Shown here one piece after another: positions 1-5,203 of a stretch of 5,203 nt of DNA (its first letter is position 1; every line of letters starts with the position of its first letter). The translations under genes and the position numbers were made by a program. The stretch comes from Bacillota bacterium. Its GTDB lineage: Bacteria; Bacillota; Clostridia; Christensenellales; Aristaeellaceae. The notes beneath the pieces were generated by a model. It worked only from the letters and a program-made list of their open reading frames with translations, did not search any database and was not told where the DNA came from. The stretch covers positions 1 to 5,203 of the forward strand of contig JAEWWY010000236.1 in NCBI GenBank assembly GCA_023458835.1, read 5' to 3'.

Positions 1-45
1 GTAGGTTTTTTCTATGTCACGCATTAAGACAATCGGTTCTTGCAT
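1..45 (-). CDS. ABC transporter ATP-binding protein, N-terminal 15 codons only (partial)
   Basis: Only the first 15 codons are in the window; they read MQEPIVLMRDIEKTY and the frame stays open to the left edge. This matches the opening beta strand of MacB/LolD/YknY-type ATPases, which typically begin with a hydrophobic-charged pattern ending in 'KTY' just before the A-loop and Walker A regions. The start is supported by an AGGAG sequence 8 nt upstream. The gene begins 15 nt after the stop of the membrane-fusion adaptor, the usual order for adaptor-ATPase-permease efflux operons. Its likely role is to power export with a FtsX/MacB-like permease encoded further left, which is inferred. Walker motifs are outside the window, so the family call rests on a short N-terminus plus context. 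Confidence 0.72.
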   Translation of the reverse strand, partial: MQEPIVLMRDIEKTY

Positions 46-53
46 GCAGGCTT

Positions 54-58
54 CTCCT
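54..58 (-). promoter_or_regulatory. Ribosome binding site of the ABC ATPase gene
   Basis: On the minus strand an AGGAG lies 8 nt before the ATG at 45, between the stop of the adaptor gene and the ATPase start. It fixes the start of the partial ATPase gene and supports translation from a shared transcript with the adaptor. Confidence 0.75.
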
Positions 59-60
59 AA

Positions 61-921
61 CTAATCGCGCAGGTCGCGGAAGGGCATCATGGCCAGGCCG
101 TCATCCTTGGGGATGAGAACCGTTTCACCGGATTTGACGCCATCCAGCACCTGTACGATGCTGCCGTTATTGATGCCCAGCAGCAGCGGCTGGCGCACGA
201 TTTCCTCGCCGCGGCTGTAGCAGTACACATATGGATCGCTGCTTTCGTCAAACTGTACGGCCTTTATGGAAATGGTGGTGGCCATTTCCGCTTTATCTTT
301 CAAAGCAGTGACCTCCGCGCTCATGCCCATGCGCAGCGTGCCGTCCTGGGAGACGGACACCTTGGCGTCATAATAGGCAATGCTGCCGGATACGTTGGCT
401 TCCCGGCCGATTTCGGTAATGGTGCCCGCCAGCGTCTTATCCAGCGCGTGAACGTAAACGGTGACCTCCATGCCAAGGCCCAAAGCGCCCACGTCATATT
501 CGTCCACCCGGAAGGCTACGACGGGATGATCGTAATCGGCGACGCGGAACAGGTCGCGCCCGGCGGGCACGGTATCGTCCACGTCCACATAAATTTTTGC
601 CAGCACGCCGTCCATGCCCGCTTCCACACGGCTGCCGCTTTTGGGGATGATGATGTCGTCATCCGCCTTGACAGGAGTGCCTTCCGCAATAGGCAGCGAT
701 TTTACGCGGACGGGGGAGGTGGATGTCACTATCTTTTCATCCCCCGGCTCCACATTTCCGGAAAAGCTGTAGTAGGTTACGATATCCTGGGTTTTGGCTG
801 TTTCCTCATCATAACGCGCTGCCTTGGGGCGCAGGAAGATACCGAAGGCTGCGACCAGGGCCAGCGCCAACAAAAGCGCGCCCCAGATGATTTTCCGTTT
901 CCGCTTTTTGCGAGATTGCAT
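61..921 (-). CDS. HlyD/MacA-type membrane-fusion adaptor of an ABC efflux system, short form without coiled-coil hairpin
   Basis: This 286-residue protein is a predicted single-pass adaptor linking an ABC exporter to the cell exterior. A lysine/arginine-rich cytosolic tail (residues 3-10) precedes one membrane helix (about 11-30). The family hallmark SGNVEP follows at 54-59. The two halves of the lipoyl (barrel-sandwich) domain are at about 71-88 and 96-128 (AGMDGVL, then VDDTVPAGRDLFRV). A beta-barrel domain spans about 132-208, with VDEYDVGALGLGMEV and AKVSV...LRMGMSAEV. A membrane-proximal domain runs from about 210 to 272 and includes GINNGSIVQVLDGVKSGETV. Typical MacA/YknX proteins have about 80-120 more residues, because a coiled-coil hairpin separates the lipoyl halves; here fewer than about 10 residues do. 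The ATG at 921 has GGAGG 7 nt upstream. The ABC ATPase gene follows after 15 nt. The exported substrate cannot be read from the sequence; macrolide, peptide or lipid export are all possible. Confidence 0.88.
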   Translation of the reverse strand: MQSRKKRKRKIIWGALLLALALVAAFGIFLRPKAARYDEETAKTQDIVTYYSFSGNVEPGDEKIVTSTSPVRVKSLPIAEGTPVKADDDIIIPKSGSRVEAGMDGVLAKIYVDVDDTVPAGRDLFRVADYDHPVVAFRVDEYDVGALGLGMEVTVYVHALDKTLAGTITEIGREANVSGSIAYYDAKVSVSQDGTLRMGMSAEVTALKDKAEMATTISIKAVQFDESSDPYVYCYSRGEEIVRQPLLLGINNGSIVQVLDGVKSGETVLIPKDDGLAMMPFRDLRD

Positions 922-928
922 GGTATGT

Positions 929-933
929 CCTCC
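929..933 (-). promoter_or_regulatory. Ribosome binding site of the adaptor gene
   Basis: GGAGG on the minus strand is followed by a 7-nt spacer (ACATACC) and the ATG at 921. It is strong and well placed, and it selects this start. Confidence 0.8.
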
Positions 934-934
934 A

Positions 935-975
935 GTTCAGTATTTCGAGAACTAAAATATACTGTTTGTATGAAC
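935..975. promoter_or_regulatory. Nested inverted repeats in the leader of the efflux genes, possible operator
   Basis: Three inverted repeats overlap just upstream of the adaptor ribosome binding site. CAGTAT (938-943) pairs with ATACTG (959-964). ATAC (959-962) pairs with GTAT (968-971). GTTCA (935-939) pairs with TGAAC (971-975). A TATATT hexamer that could serve as a minus-strand -10 element (956-961) lies inside this stretch. The arrangement would suit a dimeric repressor or activator site controlling the exporter, or a small leader hairpin. Arms of 4-6 bp in AT-rich DNA can arise by chance. Confidence 0.3.
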
Positions 976-1039
976 GAAACATGAAATGCGTGCGGAAGGA
1001 AAAAAGAAATTTACCGTAGCTTCTGATGCCGGTAGAGAA

Positions 1040-1048
1040 GTTATACCA
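1040..1048 (-). promoter_or_regulatory. Candidate extended -10 promoter element for the efflux genes
   Basis: The minus strand reads TGGTATAAC, that is TG-N followed by TATAAC, one mismatch from the sigma-A extended -10 consensus. No good -35 hexamer sits 16-18 nt upstream, which extended -10 promoters tolerate. Transcription would start near 1033 and leave a leader of about 110 nt before the adaptor ATG. A 5-bp inverted repeat (TACCG 1012-1016, CGGTA 1030-1034) lies at the predicted start. The weaker TATATT at 956-961 is the alternative. Confidence 0.3.
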
Positions 1049-1082
1049 GTTTAAGGCATTCATGCGGCGATGGTAATGCGCT

Positions 1083-1111
1083 TTGGATGGGCATTGGCGT
1101 TAAAATAAAAT
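1083..1111 (+). promoter_or_regulatory. Weak candidate plus-strand promoter
   Basis: TTGGAT (1083-1088) and TAAAAT (1106-1111) are separated by 17 nt on the plus strand. The -35 half matches the consensus at its first three positions only, and the -10 half matches at five of six. It is listed because a perfect plus-strand Shine-Dalgarno and ATG follow about 60 nt downstream (1174-1190). By itself it is no better than chance matches in AT-rich intergenic DNA. Confidence 0.18.
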
Positions 1112-1173
1112 GCGCACAACGAAAAAGAGAGTCCGGCAAGCGGCGGGATCGGGTCAATCCAATCCAAAACCAC

Positions 1174-1190
1174 AAAGGAGGACTCCCATG
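1174..1190 (+). promoter_or_regulatory. Orphan plus-strand Shine-Dalgarno and ATG without a recognisable gene
   Basis: AAAGGAGG (1174-1181), a 6-nt spacer ACTCCC and ATG (1188-1190) form a textbook translation start on the strand opposite to every real gene here. The frame encodes MALYLWTTGRSLY and, after 10 codons, runs antisense into the SorE-like gene, staying open to 2081. Nothing in the translated product resembles a known family, and the downstream open frame is explained by the codon bias of the opposite strand. It may be a leftover 5' end of a lost plus-strand gene, a short leader peptide, or coincidence. Confidence 0.35.
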
Positions 1191-1217
1191 GCATTATACC
1201 TTTGGACAACTGGCCGT

Positions 1218-2498
1218 TCACTTTACGCTATATTTTTCCGCATCGATGGCCGGCGCATTTTGAAGCAGATATTGCTCCGCCTGCAAATTCCACAGCCCGC
1301 CCGTCTCGCCGCACAATTGGGCAAGACGCTGAAAAAGCGGGTCGGTTTTTCCCTTTTCCCCAAAATCTTCAATGGCGGTGAGCGGCAGGGAAATATGGTT
1401 GTAAATCAGCTTCTTGCCCCCCGGAATATTGGGAAGATTCAGCGTGGTATCCTTTGCCGCATCAAGCCCGCCGATGTGTGTGACCAAAATGGCGGGAGTG
1501 GTCAGCCCCTTTGCGGCCAGCGCCAGCGCCTCCCTCATATCGTCGGTATTTCCCCCGGAGGTGCCTACCACGTGCGTCGCGTTGTAGTGTACGTTATAAA
1601 AGTTGAATTTCGCCGAAAACGCGGGATTCGTCGGCCCGGCGAAAAAATTCAGGCAGCCGTCGTAGGCAAGGATCGCGTCGCCCTGCTCGACAACAGCAGG
1701 CACCGGCGCGAAAATGAACACTTCGTCGTATCCCCTGCCGTTCGAAAGATTTTTCAGCTCCGCCACCGGATCGGCCATGTTTGCTGTGTTGAGGTAAATC
1801 AGCTCCACACCGTTCTTCGCGGCCTCCCCGGGGGAAAGGATGTGCGCCGCGCGGTTAAGCCGCCTTTCATCGATATCGGTGACCACAAGCTTTTTGCTGC
1901 GGCGGGAGCGGTGGATCATATAGTCGATCAAGGCCAGGCCCATCGGCCCCACGCCGGCCAATATGGCCGCGTAGCCGCCCTCCGTTATATCCATGTCATG
2001 CACATATTCGCCCTGGGTGGTGTGGTAACACGCGTGCACCGCGCCGATGACACAGGACAGCGGCTCTGCCAGCGAGCCTGAGAAGAATGCTTCTCCACCG
2101 TAAGGCAGCAGGTTCCCCTGCTCAATGTACACAGCCGGAATGATGCCGTAGGTGGCGTTGCCGCCAAGGTGCGGGAAGGTATACCCCGCGGCGTCATACG
2201 TGCCCTTGAGGGCGGGCTGGAGCGAAACACGCTGCCCTATGGCGTACTGCCCAGCCCATTTTGTGCCCACCTCCACGATTTCGGCGCAGAATTCGTGGCC
2301 CAGTATCACGGGGCTGAGGGCGACATCGTTTGGCACGCGCTTGTGGTCCTCTCCCTGCATAGAGGCCTTGTAGCTGGACATGCAGATGCTGTCCGAAATG
2401 ATTTTCACCAGAATTTCATCGTCTTTGATCTGCGGCAGATGGAACGTTTCCAGCCGCAGATCCTGTTTTCCATAAAGCCGCAAAGCGGTGGTTTTCAT
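1218..2498 (-). CDS. L-sorbose-1-phosphate reductase-like zinc-type medium-chain dehydrogenase
   Basis: This 426-residue medium-chain dehydrogenase closely matches what I know of SorE, which reduces L-sorbose 1-phosphate to D-glucitol 6-phosphate in the cytosol. An N-terminal GroES-like domain carries the likely catalytic-zinc ligands Cys39, His68 and Glu69 (GHE at 67-69) and Glu145 in SLAEPLSC (142-149). The Rossmann fold has GVGPMG at 182-187, and Asp208 ends the second strand (VVTDID), which favours NAD(H). SorE-like blocks are HKRVP (52-56), NFFAGPT (284-290), THVVGTSGGN (308-317), THIGGLD (340-346) and IPGGKKLIY (358-366). The structural-zinc four-cysteine loop of classical alcohol dehydrogenases is absent; that region reads QPALKGTYDAAGY. 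I chose the ATG at 2498: it lies 5 nt after the preceding stop, behind AAAGGGTGA. A GTG at 2507 would add three residues. The exact substrate is unproven; another ketose or polyol phosphate is possible. Confidence 0.87.
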   Translation of the reverse strand: MKTTALRLYGKQDLRLETFHLPQIKDDEILVKIISDSICMSSYKASMQGEDHKRVPNDVALSPVILGHEFCAEIVEVGTKWAGQYAIGQRVSLQPALKGTYDAAGYTFPHLGGNATYGIIPAVYIEQGNLLPYGGEAFFSGSLAEPLSCVIGAVHACYHTTQGEYVHDMDITEGGYAAILAGVGPMGLALIDYMIHRSRRSKKLVVTDIDERRLNRAAHILSPGEAAKNGVELIYLNTANMADPVAELKNLSNGRGYDEVFIFAPVPAVVEQGDAILAYDGCLNFFAGPTNPAFSAKFNFYNVHYNATHVVGTSGGNTDDMREALALAAKGLTTPAILVTHIGGLDAAKDTTLNLPNIPGGKKLIYNHISLPLTAIEDFGEKGKTDPLFQRLAQLCGETGGLWNLQAEQYLLQNAPAIDAEKYSVK

Positions 2499-2503
2499 TG
2501 ATC

Positions 2504-2512
2504 TCACCCTTT
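2504..2512 (-). promoter_or_regulatory. Ribosome binding site that decides the SorE-like start
   Basis: The minus strand reads AAAGGGTGA, close to the anti-Shine-Dalgarno complement AAGGAGGTGA. It overlaps the last codons and the TGA stop of the PHP gene and ends 5 nt before the ATG at 2498. This favours the ATG over the GTG at 2507, which lies inside the site, and suggests translational coupling. Confidence 0.55.
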
Positions 2513-3814
2513 CTTGTCCTTGCCAATGGCGGCAAAATGCGCGATCCTCTCGCTTAGCGCAGGATACGCGGCAATGGTCTTTTCAGTGAACATTCCTTCT
2601 TCCAAACGCCTGGTGGCGGCCTTCTCGTGGCCGATCAGCGCCCAGGCGGATTCAATCAGGTGGCTGAACTCAGAGCGCATGAGATGCTGGCACACAAACG
2701 GCTGGAAGGGTGTGTTGATATCCTCACCCGAAATTTGGAACAGCCCGTTTTCCTCGCACAGCCGCATGAGGCGTTCAAGCTGCCGCAGGCTGTTGCGCGT
2801 AGGCATGTACGTGACCGATGTAAAGCCGGCTTCCTTCAGCCAGGGGATCAATTCATCCAGGAATTCATCCTCAAAGGCCTGGGTCTTCTTGTCCCCCGTG
2901 ACCGACTCGCCCACATCTCCCAGGTACGCATAAGCCGGAACCGCGCCGATGGATTTGGTAAAAGCAACGAATTCCAGGATGTGGGGGCATTCCTCCGTTG
3001 CGTCGATATAGAACTTTTCCACCAGGCTGCTTTTGAGCAGCCCCAGCAGCCGGTATGCGTAAAACGGATCGCTTTCATCCATCAATGCGTCCAGAACTTT
3101 TCCCGATGCGGTAAGGCCCAGCCGGTCCTGAAGCATCGTCAATAATGGCGCGCCCCGCCCGGCCAGGGCGATGGCCTTGTTGGCCAGCGCATATAGAAGA
3201 TGCCTTTCCGTGACAGAGCCACCCTCCTCCGCCCGGGAAAGCGGCAGCACGTCCCGTTCATAATCAACCTCCAGAGCGCCGCCGCCGGAGAGACTGTTCA
3301 GGCGCTCCAGCATACGCAGATTTCGCCGGCCGCGTTCTTGCCGGTAGGGCTCGAGCCAGCGGCCGGCCTCTTCGATGCTTTGGTGGGGGATACCGTGGCC
3401 GGCCACGTAGGCAACACCCGGCTGGTCGGGGTTGTTGAGCCTGCGGCTGTCATAGGGCGTGCCTGTCATCAGGCAGCGGCACTCGAACCCCACCGTAACG
3501 CCGATATTCAGCAGCTCCCCGGCCTGAACAAACTCCATGGCGCCTGATACCGAATCATGATCCATGATGCCAGCGGTAGCAAGGCCGCTTGACCACGCAC
3601 GGTAGGCCGCGTCGCTGGGCGAATAGGGGGAAAAGGAATAGGTGGTGTGGATATGGTTGTTCACATAGCGGGTGACTTCCGGCAGCGGCGCTTCCCCGGC
3701 GGAAAAGCGGGCAATGTTCTGCGCCAGATGATCCAGCCGCGCCGTCGCGGATGGATCATCAATGGGGGCTAGGAGCGGAGTGGCCCCGGTTTTCCCTTGG
3801 AATGGGTCATTCAT
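2504..3814 (-). CDS. PHP-domain metal-dependent phosphoesterase, substrate unknown
   Basis: This 436-residue PHP (polymerase and histidinol phosphatase) protein is a predicted cytosolic metal-dependent phosphatase or phosphoesterase. The metal-binding motifs appear in order: NNHIHTTYS (His54, His56), IMDHDS (Asp85, His86, Asp87), VGFEC (Glu111), AGHGI (His140) and SGEDIN (Glu364, Asp365). The usual closing D-x-H motif is D-x-N here (Asn367). Long stretches link motifs III and IV, including a helical region at about 140-290, then AYAYLGDV (294-301) and YMPTRN (336-341). The gene lies 19 nt after the aldolase/dehydrogenase fusion and 5 nt before the SorE-like start, so it should act on an intermediate or side product of the same sugar-phosphate route. 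Which phosphate it hydrolyses, and whether it is a hydrolase at all, cannot be read. GGAGGTG supports the ATG at 3814. A GTG at 3823 would overlap that site and is disfavoured. Confidence 0.82.
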   Translation of the reverse strand: MNDPFQGKTGATPLLAPIDDPSATARLDHLAQNIARFSAGEAPLPEVTRYVNNHIHTTYSFSPYSPSDAAYRAWSSGLATAGIMDHDSVSGAMEFVQAGELLNIGVTVGFECRCLMTGTPYDSRRLNNPDQPGVAYVAGHGIPHQSIEEAGRWLEPYRQERGRRNLRMLERLNSLSGGGALEVDYERDVLPLSRAEEGGSVTERHLLYALANKAIALAGRGAPLLTMLQDRLGLTASGKVLDALMDESDPFYAYRLLGLLKSSLVEKFYIDATEECPHILEFVAFTKSIGAVPAYAYLGDVGESVTGDKKTQAFEDEFLDELIPWLKEAGFTSVTYMPTRNSLRQLERLMRLCEENGLFQISGEDINTPFQPFVCQHLMRSEFSHLIESAWALIGHEKAATRRLEEGMFTEKTIAAYPALSERIAHFAAIGKDKKG

Positions 3815-3820
3815 CAAGCG

Positions 3821-3827
3821 CACCTCC
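3821..3827 (-). promoter_or_regulatory. Ribosome binding site that decides the PHP gene start
   Basis: GGAGGTG on the minus strand ends 6 nt before the ATG at 3814. The alternative GTG start at 3823 lies within this site, so the ATG is preferred. The site sits in the 19-nt gap after the upstream stop codon, as expected for an internal operon gene. Confidence 0.7.
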
Positions 3828-3833
3828 GCATAA

Positions 3834-5203
3834 TCAGTTCAGCATGACCTGCCCGCCTGTAACGGGCAGCGCCTGGCCTGTTTCGTACTGCTGCTCCACC
3901 AGGTAGAATACGGCCCGCGCCACATCTTCCACGGTGCATCCCCGGCCCAGGGGCTCCTTTGACTCATAAAAGCTTCGCACGTCCTCCACCGTTTTGGCGC
4001 CGTGCACCTTTCCCGCCTCCAGGTACTGCCGGAACAGCCCCTTTTCCGGGTCGCTCCAAAGCGGACCGTCCAGCAGGTTGCCGGGGCAGATGGCATTCAC
4101 TTTGATTAAAAAGGGTGCAAGCTCCAGCGCAAAGCTCTGAGTGAGGCCGATGCCGCCGAACTTGCTGCCGGCGTAGGCGAAGTTTGCCTTGCTGCCCTCC
4201 AGCCCGCTTTTGGAGTTGATTTCAATGATATCCGCCATATGGCCGGGCGCGTAGCGGTGCTGGATTTTCATCACGGCCGCGGCGTATTTGGCGCAAAGGT
4301 AATAGCCTGTATAGTTCACCGCCGTCACCTTTTGAAAATGCTCAAGGCTCATTGATTCCAGGCCCCCGGCAATCAATATGCCGGCGCAGGACACCATTAC
4401 GTCCAGCCCGCCGTAATGCAATACGGCGCATTCTATCATGGCTTTTACCGAAGCTTCGTCCGCCACGTTGACCATGACTCCGATGGCCGTGCCCGCACCG
4501 TGCGCCGCGCACAGGGATTCCGCCACGGCGGCGCCCTTTGCGTTCATGTCCGCCACGACCACATAGCCACCCTGGGCCGCAATGGCCCGGGCGATCCCCT
4601 CGCCAAAGCCCTGGGCCGCGCCGGTTACGATGCAAATCCTGCCCTCCATGCGCTTTGCCGCGCCCGCTTGAAAGGCAACCTTCTGCCGGTAGTTTTCCAC
4701 TTCCCATTGCAGGATGAATTCCGCAAATTCTTCGGTGAGCGGCAGGCAGCCGCCGAAAAAGCCGGCGTACCAGGCGATCTTTACAGCATCCAGGAACAGC
4801 GAAAGGGCGGTATCCGCTTCCGCCTTGCTTCCACCCAGCGCAAACACGCCGGCGCCCTTGAGAATCGCGATCTTCGGGGGATAGCCGTGCCTTGAAACGA
4901 AATCATCAAAGCAGGCTGCGATATCACTTTTTTCATCCAGGATAAGCGGCGTGGCCTTGCAGTATACGATCTGGTCCGGCGAAAAAGGCCGCGCGATTTT
5001 GGCGATCGACGGATCATCCTTCACAAAGCCACTCACCGTGGGGCTGATGTGGAATACGGCGCAGCCGCTGCCCTTCGCCTTGGCATACATCATGCGCAGC
5101 GCGGGTGCGGCCGCCAGGGCTGACTCCGGTGGCTGCATGGGGCAAAGGTCCGGTTCCGCACCGGCTGCCTGGCCGATGGTTTCCATCACCCTGTCCATCA
5201 GCG
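3834..5203 (-). CDS. Class II aldolase-like / sorbitol-6-phosphate dehydrogenase-like SDR fusion (5' end missing)
   Basis: The frame is open to the right edge. Residues below count from the ATG at 5198, which is probably internal. Residues about 70-175 resemble the C-terminal half of the class II aldolase/adducin domain found in fused RhaD-type aldolase-dehydrogenases: PDQIVYCK (74-81), ILKGAGVFALGG (112-123) and FILQWEVENYRQK (161-173). From about 184 a complete SDR follows. It has TGAAQGFG (192-199) for NAD binding, Asp217 favouring NAD, SCAG (270-273), Asn295, Ser329, and Y342-x3-K346. The blocks INSKSG (327-332), SKFGGIGLTQS (345-355), GNLLDGP (373-379) and TGGQVML (447-453) are typical of SrlD, which oxidises D-glucitol 6-phosphate to fructose 6-phosphate. 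No ribosome binding site precedes Met184, so this is one polypeptide. The conserved aldolase NHG histidine is replaced by Ala116. Fused family members are about 690 residues, implying 200 or more residues beyond the window. Confidence 0.83.
   Translation of the reverse strand, partial: LMDRVMETIGQAAGAEPDLCPMQPPESALAAAPALRMMYAKAKGSGCAVFHISPTVSGFVKDDPSIAKIARPFSPDQIVYCKATPLILDEKSDIAACFDDFVSRHGYPPKIAILKGAGVFALGGSKAEADTALSLFLDAVKIAWYAGFFGGCLPLTEEFAEFILQWEVENYRQKVAFQAGAAKRMEGRICIVTGAAQGFGEGIARAIAAQGGYVVVADMNAKGAAVAESLCAAHGAGTAIGVMVNVADEASVKAMIECAVLHYGGLDVMVSCAGILIAGGLESMSLEHFQKVTAVNYTGYYLCAKYAAAVMKIQHRYAPGHMADIIEINSKSGLEGSKANFAYAGSKFGGIGLTQSFALELAPFLIKVNAICPGNLLDGPLWSDPEKGLFRQYLEAGKVHGAKTVEDVRSFYESKEPLGRGCTVEDVARAVFYLVEQQYETGQALPVTGGQVMLN

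Noticed and set aside
809..1063. Minus-strand frame of 84 codons starting in the intergenic region and overlapping the adaptor start
   Set aside because: It overlaps the N-terminal coding region of the adaptor in another frame, has no ribosome binding site, and its product has no recognisable features.
1173..1204. CAAAGG/CCTTTG inverted repeat as an intrinsic terminator of the sugar operon
   Set aside because: The stem is only 6 bp with a 20-nt loop and no proper U-run follows on the minus strand. I found no better terminator hairpin in 922-1217.
1110..2081. Long plus-strand open frame (323 codons) opposite the SorE-like gene
   Set aside because: Nearly all of it is antisense to a clearly recognisable dehydrogenase, its translation resembles no family, and it is arginine/proline-rich as expected for a GC-rich shadow frame. 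Only its unusual 5' signal is kept, as a separate observation.
2496..2507. GTG start at 2507 for the SorE-like gene, giving a 4-nt overlap with the PHP stop
   Set aside because: The ATG at 2498 is better placed relative to AAAGGGTGA and gives the MKTTALRLYG opening expected for the family; the GTG start is not excluded.
3812..3823. GTG start at 3823 for the PHP gene
   Set aside because: It overlaps the GGAGGTG ribosome binding site that is ideally spaced for the ATG at 3814.
4630..4660. Separate start of the SDR gene at Met184 (4649)
   Set aside because: The frame is continuous with the aldolase-like part, no Shine-Dalgarno precedes this ATG, and aldolase-SDR fusions are an established architecture.
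3834..5198. Taking the ATG at 5198 as the true start of the aldolase/SDR gene
   Set aside because: The frame remains open to the window edge, the aldolase-like domain is clearly missing its N-terminal half, and no upstream ribosome binding site can be seen, so the gene is treated as partial.

Overview
The window reads as a piece of a Gram-positive, probably gut-type clostridial chromosome. The reasons are GC-rich coding sequence (mid-50s percent by eye), strong AGGAGG-type ribosome binding sites, tightly packed co-oriented genes, and an efflux adaptor with one N-terminal membrane anchor beside an ABC ATPase. The taxonomic guess is inference only. All five supported genes lie on the minus strand, so transcription runs from high to low coordinates.

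Region A (about 5203 to 1218) is a three-gene sugar-phosphate cluster with gaps of 19 and 5 nt, almost certainly one operon. In transcription order it holds: (1) a fusion of a class II aldolase-like domain to a sorbitol-6-phosphate 2-dehydrogenase (SrlD/SorD)-like short-chain dehydrogenase, cut by the right edge of the window; (2) a PHP-domain metal-dependent phosphoesterase of unknown substrate; (3) a medium-chain dehydrogenase closely resembling L-sorbose-1-phosphate reductase (SorE). SorE-type chemistry (L-sorbose 1-phosphate to D-glucitol 6-phosphate) and SrlD-type chemistry (D-glucitol 6-phosphate to D-fructose 6-phosphate) are consecutive steps. The cluster therefore looks like a sorbose/sorbitol or related ketose/polyol-phosphate pathway, with the PHP enzyme and the aldolase-like domain as the unexplained parts.

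Region B (1217 to 922) is 296 nt without a supported gene. It holds weak candidate promoters and inverted repeats for the efflux genes. It also holds an unexpected perfect plus-strand Shine-Dalgarno plus ATG that faces into the 3' end of the SorE-like gene. I see no convincing intrinsic terminator after the sugar cluster.

Region C (921 to 1) starts a separate efflux unit. It encodes a short HlyD/MacA-type membrane-fusion adaptor that appears to lack the usual coiled-coil hairpin. The first 15 codons of an ABC-transporter ATPase (MacB/LolD/YknY type) follow 15 nt later and run off the left edge.

No RNA genes, mobile elements or CRISPR arrays were seen.
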